DNA of 29,769 bases. Origin: Candidatus Omnitrophota bacterium. Its GTDB lineage: Bacteria > Omnitrophota > Omnitrophia > Omnitrophales > Danuiimicrobiaceae. Made by a program: the position numbers and the translations under genes. Shown here in pieces: positions 15,175-22,621 of the stretch. Location of the stretch: the NCBI GenBank assembly GCA_016206815.1, contig JACQQT010000091.1, positions 1 through 29,769 on the forward strand. Direction: 5' to 3'. The notes under the pieces are model-generated. The model did no database searches. It was not told the origin of the DNA and saw nothing but the letters and a program-made list of their open reading frames with translations. Numbering within the stretch: the stretch's first letter is position 1; every line of letters begins with the position of its first letter.

Positions 15175-16878
15175 TTAAACCCCATGGCTGATTTCAGAAA
15201 CTGCAAGGGAAGAATCTTGATTGGCTTTGGTCAAAACAATTTGGAGCGGAGGCGTACTCCATTCACTGTCAGAACGATATTTTGCTTGTACCAGAAAGGT
15301 AATTCCCTCCCCCTGCCCGATGGAAGCAATGTCAAACGGGAAGGATTCGCCTGTGAATTCCTGAAGGGGGCCCTCATGCCGCTCGCCCTGCTGATTCTTC
15401 GTCACCCATTGATAACGGTAATGCGCTTCCTCGGATTTCTCGAATCCGTACCGAACGGCCAAGTCCGTAAAGCGGATTTCATACATGCCTTCTTGGGTTT
15501 CAAAGAGGCGGATTTGATCCAAGGGTGCGAGATGGGAAAACCAATAACGGGCGATGATGTCACGGCGCGTGATCAAAATCTCGGAAAGTATCTTCGCATC
15601 TTCCGGATCGGAAAAATCGGCACTCTCCACTACCGTCCGGATATCTTCATCGGTGAAAGACATCAACGTTTTGGCCGCCCAAAACGCATCCGACGGCGTG
15701 AGGCGATCAAACACCGGGTAAGGCAGCTGGGTTTTCCATTTCTTGGGATCAAAGTTGAAATTATCAAAATAACCCAACGCGGGATAGGCAATTTTCCGCT
15801 GAAGGGTATCCCACTTTTCTTCCCAGGGTTTTTCCACCACTTTCAAAGTCGGCGTGGCTTTCCCGACGGCATACCAGTCTACAATATGTTCATAACCGGC
15901 TGCCGGGACTTTTGGATGAGAGGCCGCGCTGCCCAAGGTAGAACCAAAGTCAAGCAGGTAGTGTTTGACATAGGTTTTGCCGTCGTCTGCCGTCATCACA
16001 TCCAAGGTATTGCCTTCCCTGAGATCGTAATGATTGAGCCAGGAACCGAAAACTCGGAGCGAGCGAATGGAACGGCGATCCTCGTGTGGAATGAGATCGT
16101 CCGGGTCTGCTTTCCGCCGGCTTTCGAAATCCATATAGCCTTTTCCGTGAGGGATTATTTTGCTCGCCGAAGCGCGAAGGATGCCTCCTTTGAATTTCGG
16201 GATCCGCTCCAACAATCCTCCCAATGCTTCCTGTGTCAAAGGCTGCTTAAAACCATTTTCATCATAGTAGGTCGCTTTTGGGTCGACACGCAAAATTTCG
16301 GGATTAAAATGAACCAAGTAGTACTCCGGAACATGATAACCCAGGGCGTAAAAGAATTTGTGCGAAATAATCTCTGCCGAAGTGGTCATTTCCGGATGAT
16401 CTTTCGGATCAAACTTAAGAAGGTATCGGTCCCCTTTTTGATCTTGAATGAAGAAACCGGCGCTGACGCCCTCCACTTTTCCTTTGTAAACGGTCCAAGA
16501 CCCGCTTGGATCCGGTCCGTTTCCGGTGGAAGGACCTTGTCTTAATTCGGATGAGGAAAGCCGTTTCCGTCCGTGGCGATTCACGAAAAAGCTGGAATCG
16601 GGTACTTCATCATAAATATTGACGTCCAGCGCTCCCTGTTTTCGGAAAAGGAGCCGATCCGCTATCTGATCAAACCGAAGCAGGCTCGCAATCGGCTCGT
16701 AAAAAATCCGATCAAAAAATTCACGATAAAAAGCGGTTTCCCGATCTTGAATGCGCTGGTCTAATTCTCCGCCGGATGCGGCGAAGCCGGCGGACGCCGT
16801 GCACAAAAGTACGGCGGCTACCAACCATGCAAACGCCCCGACTCGCACAACCAAATTTTGCTTTCTTGACTTCTTCAT
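15175..16878 (-). CDS. Secreted protein with kinase-like catalytic motifs
   Basis: I know no named family for it; similar uncharacterised proteins occur in Acidobacteria-like genomes. From the ATG at 16878 it has 567 residues and a signal peptide (KKSRKQ, hydrophobic core, then AGFAA). AAGGGG at 16886-16891 supports this start over the ATG at 16926. The visible kinase-like pattern is: Lys155 in RYLLKFDPK (beta3-like), Glu169 in TSAEIISHKF (helix C-like), HYDLREGN at 283-290 with catalytic-type Asp285 and Asn290 spaced as in HRDLKPEN, and Asp310-Phe-Gly in LLDFGSTLG. The last 100 residues look like a beta-rich domain. Phosphotransfer is an inference, and a degenerate or non-kinase relative is possible. 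It lies between an Omp85-type barrel and a nucleotide transporter, with a phosphatase one gene away. Confidence 0.6.
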   Translation of the reverse strand: MKKSRKQNLVVRVGAFAWLVAAVLLCTASAGFAASGGELDQRIQDRETAFYREFFDRIFYEPIASLLRFDQIADRLLFRKQGALDVNIYDEVPDSSFFVNRHGRKRLSSSELRQGPSTGNGPDPSGSWTVYKGKVEGVSAGFFIQDQKGDRYLLKFDPKDHPEMTTSAEIISHKFFYALGYHVPEYYLVHFNPEILRVDPKATYYDENGFKQPLTQEALGGLLERIPKFKGGILRASASKIIPHGKGYMDFESRRKADPDDLIPHEDRRSIRSLRVFGSWLNHYDLREGNTLDVMTADDGKTYVKHYLLDFGSTLGSAASHPKVPAAGYEHIVDWYAVGKATPTLKVVEKPWEEKWDTLQRKIAYPALGYFDNFNFDPKKWKTQLPYPVFDRLTPSDAFWAAKTLMSFTDEDIRTVVESADFSDPEDAKILSEILITRRDIIARYWFSHLAPLDQIRLFETQEGMYEIRFTDLAVRYGFEKSEEAHYRYQWVTKNQQGERHEGPLQEFTGESFPFDIASIGQGEGITFLVQAKYRSDSEWSTPPLQIVLTKANQDSSLAVSEISHGV

Positions 16879-16889
16879 CCGCTTGCCCC

Positions 16890-18266
16890 TTAAAATGACA
16901 GCTTCGTGTGTAACCCGCTTTTCCATCCTTCGCTACCGCGGGCAATGAAACAAGAAACGAGGGTCCGGCGGCGGAACTTGAGGTTAAAACCGCCTCCGTA
17001 GGAAAATTTGAGTTCGTCAAAACCAAAATCCCCTATCTCTTCGAATACTTCTCCCACATCAAAAAGTAAAAAGGCATCCGTCCCAAAGTCACCATATTGG
17101 TATACGTTATAACGATACTCGACATTGGCGGTCACGAGACCTTCGTCAAAAAATCGGTTGTACCGATAAGAACGCAAAAGCTCGCTTCCGTCCGCAATGT
17201 CGGAACCTCCCAAACGGGCAAGGTTAAAAAAAGGAATGCTCTCTCCTCCCAGCTCCTGGTTCTTTTCTGCCGCTACCCGGAGGGCAAGAATCCGCCGATC
17301 GGAAAAAATCGAGAAAAAATGAGAGACAGAACCCGCTACTTTTAAATATTGAAAATCATTCCCGTCGACATCATGAAAATAAGAAAAGGCAAGGCTTTCC
17401 TGGCCCCCTTCCCTCGGGTCGCTTTTCTGATCCCGCGTATCATGCGTGATACGGGTCACCAGCCCGATCAAATCTCCGCCATTCACGCCGGGGATACCCG
17501 CTACCGGAAAATGTTCCTTAATTTTCCCCACACGCTCCCGGGCGCCATTGCCGATATTCATCCGCTGATAAACAAAAGCGGCTTCGCTCTCTACATTCCG
17601 AGTCAAGCGGGAGCCCAGTGCGCTTTCAAACCGTAATTCTTCCGGTTGATAAACCGACCACTCGCCCAAACTGGTATCCTGGCCGATCCCGTAAAAACTT
17701 TCGCTTGAGCTTCGCTGGTAACGGACTGCTCCTTCATGAAAAAAAGGATGAGAGGGGGTTTCAAGGCGATAATGCCCGCCCAATTCAACTGAAGTTCCGG
17801 CAAAATCTTTGTTCGGCGTCCAGCCGCCGGAAACATCAACGGAGAGATAAGGCTGCTCAAACTGAAAAAGCTTTTCTAATTCCACGCGCCCTTTAATTCC
17901 AACCGCGCCAAAGCCTCCCTCGGTAGGTGTTTTGAGCGACGGATAAACACCGCGGGAGGCGAGCTCGTCAAAGAGCCAGATGGCTTTATCATCCACATGT
18001 TTCCGCTCCACCCATTCGGCAGTTCTCCCCAAGACATAGCCGGCCGGACGAATGGGCTGCTCTAAAATACGCGCGAGGAGTTGATTTCGGTCTCGCTGGC
18101 GCACCGTTTCAATTTGATTTGCTTCCGGATATTTTAAAACCGAGAGGTAAGGGTCGTAACCGATTTCTTTTTCTGCAAAACCGGCGGAGGGAACGGCCAA
18201 GAGAAAAGCCATCAAAGCAACAAAAATAAAACTCACTCTTTGGCTTCTGCAAATTACTTTTGGCAT
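16890..18266 (-). CDS. POTRA-less Omp85/BamA-like outer-membrane barrel
   Basis: This is predicted to sit in the outer membrane. The 458 residues start with a signal peptide ending AGFA (residue 31). About 80 residues follow with no POTRA-like repeat, then a barrel. Surface-antigen (D15) marks are FYGIGQDTS (191-199), ITHDTRDQKSDPREGG (273-288) and LRSYRYNRFFDEG (364-376), the last corresponding to the Omp85 RGF/RGY loop with Ser in place of Gly. The final residue is Phe, as expected for BAM substrates. It starts by TGATG overlap with the phosphatase, and the next gene's ribosome site overlaps its stop, so the three are coupled. With no POTRA domains it is unlikely to be the main BamA. Its cargo or channel role is unknown. 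Confidence 0.75.
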   Translation of the reverse strand: MPKVICRSQRVSFIFVALMAFLLAVPSAGFAEKEIGYDPYLSVLKYPEANQIETVRQRDRNQLLARILEQPIRPAGYVLGRTAEWVERKHVDDKAIWLFDELASRGVYPSLKTPTEGGFGAVGIKGRVELEKLFQFEQPYLSVDVSGGWTPNKDFAGTSVELGGHYRLETPSHPFFHEGAVRYQRSSSESFYGIGQDTSLGEWSVYQPEELRFESALGSRLTRNVESEAAFVYQRMNIGNGARERVGKIKEHFPVAGIPGVNGGDLIGLVTRITHDTRDQKSDPREGGQESLAFSYFHDVDGNDFQYLKVAGSVSHFFSIFSDRRILALRVAAEKNQELGGESIPFFNLARLGGSDIADGSELLRSYRYNRFFDEGLVTANVEYRYNVYQYGDFGTDAFLLFDVGEVFEEIGDFGFDELKFSYGGGFNLKFRRRTLVSCFIARGSEGWKSGLHTKLSF

Positions 18267-18946
18267 CAGTGGTTTTTCCTATCTTCTTTGGAAAACAGCT
18301 TGATGTGCCTGAGACGGTAAAGAGAAGATACCATTTTTGTTTTCATTTGTTCAAGTTTATTTTCACGAAACGCGCCATCCGCTTTACCGTGCTTCCGGGC
18401 AAACGCATAAACGTAGGACTTCAAATGACCGTACTGAAAAGGGCGAAAACCGTATGATTTCATTTCTTGATAGGCTCGATCCGCCGGCCAATCCTGGTGG
18501 AGAATGCGCCAGCAAGCCAACGCGACCCCCGTGCGTTCCTGTCCGTGTTTACAATGTACCAAAATCGGCCTCCGTTTGGGCGATTGAATCAACTCGACCG
18601 ACTGCGCAATTACCTCCTCAGACGGTTCATCAAACCCGCTCCAAGGCATCCGAATCACATCGATCCCCAACCTTTCCAACCGTTCCTTTTCCGCCGAAGC
18701 TCGCGGCTCATGGTCGTCAAAATTGAGAACCGTCTTAATTCCGAGCATCTTTAAAAGGGGCACGGCCTCTTCAGAAAGCAGCCCGCTGCGATAGACATCG
18801 GGTGAAGTTTCATGAAAATTATAAGCCGCTTTCTCAAGCGCTTTGAGAGCTGCCTCTTTTTCTGAAGAGGCGTAACCCGATCCCGCGTTCCCCCCTATCA
18901 ATAGAAGCCCCGACCACAAAAAAATAAGCAGAAAAGGCTTTCGCAT
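18266..18946 (-). CDS. Secreted dual-specificity/tyrosine-type phosphatase
   Basis: The cysteine-phosphatase signature HCKHGQERTG is complete, with nucleophile Cys132 and Arg138 (CX5R) in this reading. A likely general acid, Asp106 in WSGFDEP, precedes it. The opening VYRSGLLSEEAVPLLKMLGIKTVLNF is typical of DSP and Siw14-like phosphatases, which act on phosphoproteins or on inositol and nucleotide phosphates. I chose the ATG at 18946 because it follows AAGG and begins a classic signal peptide (RKPFLLIFLWSGLLLIGG). Starts at 18961 and 18988 are open but have poorer sites. It is 48 bases after yraN and overlaps the barrel gene by one base (TGATG). Export points to a periplasmic substrate, and the kinase-like neighbour is the obvious partner to test. 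Confidence 0.8.
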   Translation of the reverse strand: MRKPFLLIFLWSGLLLIGGNAGSGYASSEKEAALKALEKAAYNFHETSPDVYRSGLLSEEAVPLLKMLGIKTVLNFDDHEPRASAEKERLERLGIDVIRMPWSGFDEPSEEVIAQSVELIQSPKRRPILVHCKHGQERTGVALACWRILHQDWPADRAYQEMKSYGFRPFQYGHLKSYVYAFARKHGKADGAFRENKLEQMKTKMVSSLYRLRHIKLFSKEDRKNH

Positions 18947-18994
18947 CTTAACCTTATCCATCGGCTTGATTGGAGAAAAATTTAACACATCATC

Positions 18995-19363
18995 TCATAA
19001 TTCAAAGGCATCTTGAATCAAACGCATCTGGCGCCCGTTGGGTGTCAAATCAACCGCCAATACGTCAAAACGAACCTGAACATCTGCTTTTCGAAATCGG
19101 GTCAAATACCAAGATGCCAATCGGGCTAATTGGTTTTTCTTGCGCCCGTCCACCGCCTCCTCAGGCAGCCCGAAGCTTGTATCCTTTCGCGTTTTGACTT
19201 CGACAAAAACCAAAACATCGTCATGCCTGGCAACGATGTCAATTTCACCGATCGGAGAGCGGACATTTCGCTCGAGGATTCGATAACCCTTTTTTTTCAA
19301 ATAAGCTTCCGCCAGCGATTCACCGAGCTTTCCGGTTGCTTGTGCGGAAGGCTTCGGGCTCAT
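18995..19363 (-). CDS. yraN: YraN family endonuclease-like protein (UPF0102)
   Basis: The 122-residue protein has the PD-(D/E)XK nuclease fold pattern of this family: LGESLAEAYLKKKGYRILERN, then GEIDIVA with Glu40 and Asp42, then VFVEVKTR with Glu55 and Lys57. The cellular role of the family is unsettled; a part in DNA or RNA processing is assumed. Its start overlaps the rnhB stop by four bases, the usual rplS-rnhB-yraN order. The exported-protein block begins right after it. Confidence 0.93.
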   Translation of the reverse strand: MSPKPSAQATGKLGESLAEAYLKKKGYRILERNVRSPIGEIDIVARHDDVLVFVEVKTRKDTSFGLPEEAVDGRKKNQLARLASWYLTRFRKADVQVRFDVLAVDLTPNGRQMRLIQDAFEL

Positions 19364-19980
19364 GAAAAATCCACCGGATATAAGCGGGCGACCGGTCCAA
19401 AACTCATTCGGTGAATGGGGGAGGGCCCGTGCGTCTCTAATGCCGACAGGTGCGCGGGCGTCGGATAACCTTTGTGAGACCGGAAACCGTAATCCGGATA
19501 TTCGAGATCGTAAGAAGTCATCATTTCATCCCGAACCACTTTTGCAACGATGGAGGCTGCCCCCACCGAAATTAACTTTTCGTCCCCTCCGACCACCGGC
19601 ATCTGAGGGAGCGGGAGATCCAGTTTTAAATGTCCGTCAATCAGAAGGAAATCGGGCGTGACAGAAAGTGCAAGGACGGCTTTGCGCATGGCCAATAAAG
19701 AAGCCCTCAAAATGTTGATCCGGTCAATTTCCTGCTCGCTCACAACGCCAATGCCGATGAGCGTAGAAGTAATAATATTCCAGAATAATTTTTTCCGTTT
19801 GGCGGGAGAAAGTTTTTTAGAATCTCGTATTCCCTCGAGATGAAATGAACGAGAAACGAGGCAGGCAGCCGCGACAACGGGTCCGGCCAACGGCCCGCGG
19901 CCGACCTCATCCACACCGGCGACCCAGCAAAAGCCTTCCTCGTGCAGCGCTGATTCCAGCCGAAGATGCCCGTTTTTCAC
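19360..19980 (-). CDS. rnhB: Ribonuclease HII
   Basis: This enzyme cuts the RNA strand of RNA/DNA hybrids and single ribonucleotides left in DNA. The 206 residues contain all four expected acidic active-site residues: Asp24 and Glu25 in AGVDEVGRGPLAGPV, Asp115 in LLIDGHL, and Asp133 in GGDEKLISVGAASIVAKV. The C-terminal GFRSHKGYPTPAHLSAL block is also standard. The start is GTG with no strong ribosome site. It lies 33 bases after rplS and overlaps yraN by four bases. Confidence 0.95.
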   Translation of the reverse strand: MKNGHLRLESALHEEGFCWVAGVDEVGRGPLAGPVVAAACLVSRSFHLEGIRDSKKLSPAKRKKLFWNIITSTLIGIGVVSEQEIDRINILRASLLAMRKAVLALSVTPDFLLIDGHLKLDLPLPQMPVVGGDEKLISVGAASIVAKVVRDEMMTSYDLEYPDYGFRSHKGYPTPAHLSALETHGPSPIHRMSFGPVARLYPVDFS

Positions 19981-20013
19981 ATCGGAATTGAGGTTACGAA
20001 AACCCGATTGTTT

Positions 20014-20337
20014 TTACGCTCGCCCGCCGCGTCTTTCCCGAAGATGATAAAGTTTGGCGCGGTGCACTTTTCCTTTTGTAACCACTTGAATCTTTTCAAC
20101 CTGAGGAGAATGGGTGAGAAAAACTTTTTCTACCACATCGTCCCGCACCTCTTTCAACACCGTAAACGTGGCGCCCATTCCCCGGCCGCGTTTGCGAATC
20201 ACTGTCCCTTGAAAAATCTGGACGCGGGTTTTATCCCCTTCCTGAACTTTCAAATGGACCTTGACCTGATCTCCGACTCGGAATTCAGGCATTGATTTCT
20301 TTAAATAATCCTTTTCGATCAACTCAATCTTCCCCAT
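20014..20337 (-). CDS. rplS: 50S ribosomal protein L19
   Basis: This 107-residue protein sits at the interface of the two ribosomal subunits. The core reads PEFRVGDQVKVHLKVQEGDKTRVQIFQGTVIRKRGRG, with the family signature VEKVFLTHSPQVEKIQVV after it. I chose the ATG at 20337 because AAAGGAG lies just before it. The longer open frame from the TTG at 20361 would translate the ribosome site itself. It follows trmD by 33 bases, as in most bacteria. Confidence 0.95.
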   Translation of the reverse strand: MGKIELIEKDYLKKSMPEFRVGDQVKVHLKVQEGDKTRVQIFQGTVIRKRGRGMGATFTVLKEVRDDVVEKVFLTHSPQVEKIQVVTKGKVHRAKLYHLRERRGGRA

Positions 20338-20347
20338 CCCGTTAGAT

Positions 20348-20354
20348 CTCCTTT
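20348..20354 (-). promoter_or_regulatory. rplS: Ribosome binding site fixing the rplS start
   Basis: AAAGGAG on the minus strand ends ten bases before the ATG at 20337. It lies inside the longer TTG-initiated frame, which argues against that longer start. Confidence 0.75.
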
Positions 20355-20370
20355 GTATCAAAGTTTTTCA

Positions 20371-21066
20371 TCACGATTGCGGCTGCTTCGAAAGCAAATC
20401 CGGACGAAGCCGTTTCGTCAAACGCATCGCTGCTTTGGCCCGCCACCATTCTACTTCCCGATGATTCCCTGAAAATAAAACCTTAGGAACCTTCCACCCT
20501 CTGAAATCTCTTGGACGCGTATACTGCGGGAAATCCAGAAGTCCGTTGATAAACGATTCGGATTTGAGCGAATCCTTGTTTCCCAAAACACCGGGCACCC
20601 ATCGGATAACGGCATCCATCAAGCAAAGTGCCGGTAATTCTCCGCCCGTTGTCACAAAATCGCCGATCGAAATTTCTTCATCTACCAAATACTGATGGAC
20701 GCGCTCATCCACGCCCTCATACCGCCCGCAAATAAAAATCAAATGACGCTTTCGAGCCAGCCGTTTGGCCATCGACTGCCGAAACACCTTCCCCCGCGGT
20801 GAAACCAAAATCCGCCAGCCGCCTTTTCCGATTTTCTGAAGACAATCAAAAATCGGCTGCGTCATCATCACCATGCCGGCACCGCCACCATAAGGCCTCC
20901 CGTCGCAGCTTTTGTGCCGATCCAGCGCATAATCCCGCAGGTTGTGGACTCGGATTTGCACCTGACCCCGCTTTTTTGCCTGCTTGATCATGGACTCATC
21001 CATTGGTCCCGCTACCAATTTTGGAAAGAGCGTGAGGATATCAATTTCAAGACGCGGGTGTTTCAT
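20371..21066 (-). CDS. trmD: tRNA (guanine-N1)-methyltransferase
   Basis: This enzyme methylates G37 next to the anticodon of several tRNAs and so prevents +1 frameshifting. Its 231 residues carry the SPOUT knot: SPRGKVFRQSMAKRLA, then ICGRYEGVDERV, then ISIGDFVTTGGELPAL. The linker with NKDSLKSESF and the C-terminal RPRDFRGWKVPKVLFSGNH block follow. It starts 15 bases after rpsP. The rimM and khpA genes that usually sit between rpsP and trmD are not here. Confidence 0.97.
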   Translation of the reverse strand: MKHPRLEIDILTLFPKLVAGPMDESMIKQAKKRGQVQIRVHNLRDYALDRHKSCDGRPYGGGAGMVMMTQPIFDCLQKIGKGGWRILVSPRGKVFRQSMAKRLARKRHLIFICGRYEGVDERVHQYLVDEEISIGDFVTTGGELPALCLMDAVIRWVPGVLGNKDSLKSESFINGLLDFPQYTRPRDFRGWKVPKVLFSGNHREVEWWRAKAAMRLTKRLRPDLLSKQPQS

Positions 21067-21081
21067 AGCTGATCGGGCCGC

Positions 21082-21321
21082 TTACGAGCGCTGTTGCTTC
21101 AAAAGACTTTTTACCGTCGCAGACGGTTTGGCGCCTTTCGAAATCCAATCCTTAATTCGATCGGATTTGAGCTCGATGCGGGCCGGATTCCTCCGAGGAT
21201 CGTAATAACCCACTTCTTCAATGAACCGCCCGTCCCGCGGCATTTTTGCATCAGCCACCACCACCCGCCAATGGACTTTCTTCTTGGTCCCAAATCGTTT
21301 TAATCGAATGCGAACAGCCAA
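21082..21321 (-). CDS. rpsP: 30S ribosomal protein S16 (TTG start)
   Basis: This is a small ribosomal subunit protein. From the TTG at 21321 it has 79 residues, the normal length, beginning MAVRIRLKRFGTKKKVHWRV and continuing through RDGRFIEEVGYYDPRRNP. A strong AAAGGAGGG lies five bases ahead of this TTG. A longer open frame from 21468 would overlap murA and adds no conserved sequence. It follows murA by 31 bases. Confidence 0.93.
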   Translation of the reverse strand: MAVRIRLKRFGTKKKVHWRVVVADAKMPRDGRFIEEVGYYDPRRNPARIELKSDRIKDWISKGAKPSATVKSLLKQQRS

Positions 21322-21325
21322 CGAA

Positions 21326-21334
21326 CCCTCCTTT
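21326..21334 (-). promoter_or_regulatory. rpsP: Strong ribosome binding site fixing the rpsP TTG start
   Basis: AAAGGAGGG on the minus strand is followed by a short TTCG spacer and then TTG. The near-perfect site may make up for the weak start codon. Confidence 0.8.
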
Positions 21335-21352
21335 GTCTTTGTCAGAATGACG

Positions 21353-22621
21353 TTATTCCTTCTCCCGTTTAATGGAAGCTCCCAAAGCGGACAATTTTTC
21401 CTCAATCCGCTCATAACCCCGGTCCAAATGATAGACACGGTGTACTTCTGTTTTCCCCTCTGCGGCAAGCCCCGCCAGCACTAAAGCAGCGCTGGCCCTT
21501 AAATCGGACGCCATCACCGGCGCGCCGCTTAAATGACTCACGCCGTGAACAATGGCGCTGGATCCCTCCAAAAAAACTTTGGATCCCATTCGATTCAGTT
21601 CGCTCACGTGAATAAATCGATCCGGATAAATCTTTTCCGTGATCACGCTAATCCCGGGTGTCAGCGTCATGAGTGCCATCATCTGCGCTTGCAAATCCGT
21701 CGGGAAACCCGGATACGGCAGCGTCGTCACTTCGACCGGTCGGAGCAGGCCGTTTCTTCGAATGCGAACCGTGTCCTTCGTTTTACTCACCAGAACTCCA
21801 GCCTGCCTTAATTTATCAAGAAGCGCATGGTTGTGTTCCGGATTCGAGTTGCGGACGGTGACATCTCCGCCCCGCGACATGGCGCTTGCTACCATGAAAG
21901 TCCCGGCTTCAATTCGGTCCGGGATGATCCGGTGCCTGGCTCCCCGAAGCTTCCTGACTCCTTCGATTTCAATCAGATGGGAGCCTTGCCCTTTAATCTT
22001 CGCCCCCATTTTAGCCAGAAAATCAGCTAAATCAACTAGTTCCGGCTCGCAAGCCGCATTCTCAATATAAGTCGTTCCGCGGGCAAGTGTTGCAGCCATC
22101 ATCACATTGCCGGTGGCAAGCACCGAAGATCCATAACTGCCTCCTAAATAAACATCCGAAGCACGAAGCCCTTTGGAAGCACGGGCTTTGACATAACCAT
22201 GTTCAATCGTAATCTCCGCTCCGAGCGCTTGTAATCCCTTGAGATGAAGATCAATCGGCCGCGAGCCAATGATGCAGCCGCCCGGAAGCGACACTTCTGC
22301 TTGCCCCAAACGCGTCAACAGAGGTCCTAAAACGCAAACCGAGGCGCGCATGGTACTCACCAAATGATAAGGAGCCACCGCTTTTAAACCAGTGCCGGGT
22401 TTGATTTCAAGAGTTCCGCTTGTAAAATTAACTTTTGCCCCCAACACCCGCAACAAACGCATCATCGTTACCACATCGCGCAAGTTGGGCACGTTTTCAA
22501 TGGAAGAGGTCTCTTCGCTCAAAAGCGCCGCGGCCATAATCGGAAGGACCGCATTCTTAGCCCCCGAAACAAAAACTTCTCCTTTCAGTTTTTGTCCTCC
22601 CTGAACAACAATTTTATCCAT
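21353..22621 (-). CDS. murA: UDP-N-acetylglucosamine 1-carboxyvinyltransferase
   Basis: This enzyme carries out the first committed step of peptidoglycan synthesis, transferring enolpyruvate from PEP to UDP-GlcNAc in the cytoplasm. The 422 residues are normal. The catalytic cysteine is present as Cys116 in LPGGCIIGSRPIDLHLKGL, so it should be sensitive to fosfomycin in principle. The N-terminal VSGAKNAVLPIMAA and C-terminal DLRASAALVLAGLAAEG blocks are intact. AGGAAG precedes the ATG, which overlaps the prmC stop by eight bases. Confidence 0.97.
   Translation of the reverse strand: MDKIVVQGGQKLKGEVFVSGAKNAVLPIMAAALLSEETSSIENVPNLRDVVTMMRLLRVLGAKVNFTSGTLEIKPGTGLKAVAPYHLVSTMRASVCVLGPLLTRLGQAEVSLPGGCIIGSRPIDLHLKGLQALGAEITIEHGYVKARASKGLRASDVYLGGSYGSSVLATGNVMMAATLARGTTYIENAACEPELVDLADFLAKMGAKIKGQGSHLIEIEGVRKLRGARHRIIPDRIEAGTFMVASAMSRGGDVTVRNSNPEHNHALLDKLRQAGVLVSKTKDTVRIRRNGLLRPVEVTTLPYPGFPTDLQAQMMALMTLTPGISVITEKIYPDRFIHVSELNRMGSKVFLEGSSAIVHGVSHLSGAPVMASDLRASAALVLAGLAAEGKTEVHRVYHLDRGYERIEEKLSALGASIKREKE

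Noticed and set aside
15076..16545. A 489-codon plus-strand open frame opposite the transporter start and the kinase-like gene
   Set aside because: The minus-strand reading has a signal peptide, kinase-like motifs, ribosome site and operon fit. The plus-strand reading shows no recognisable domain and would cross the gap between two genes.
16768..16794. Inverted repeat TCCGCCGG/CCGGCGGA at the signal-peptide end of the kinase-like gene
   Set aside because: It encodes the AGFAASGG stretch, and GC-rich Ala/Gly/Ser codons explain the symmetry. It shows no flanking signature of the repeat classes seen elsewhere in the window.
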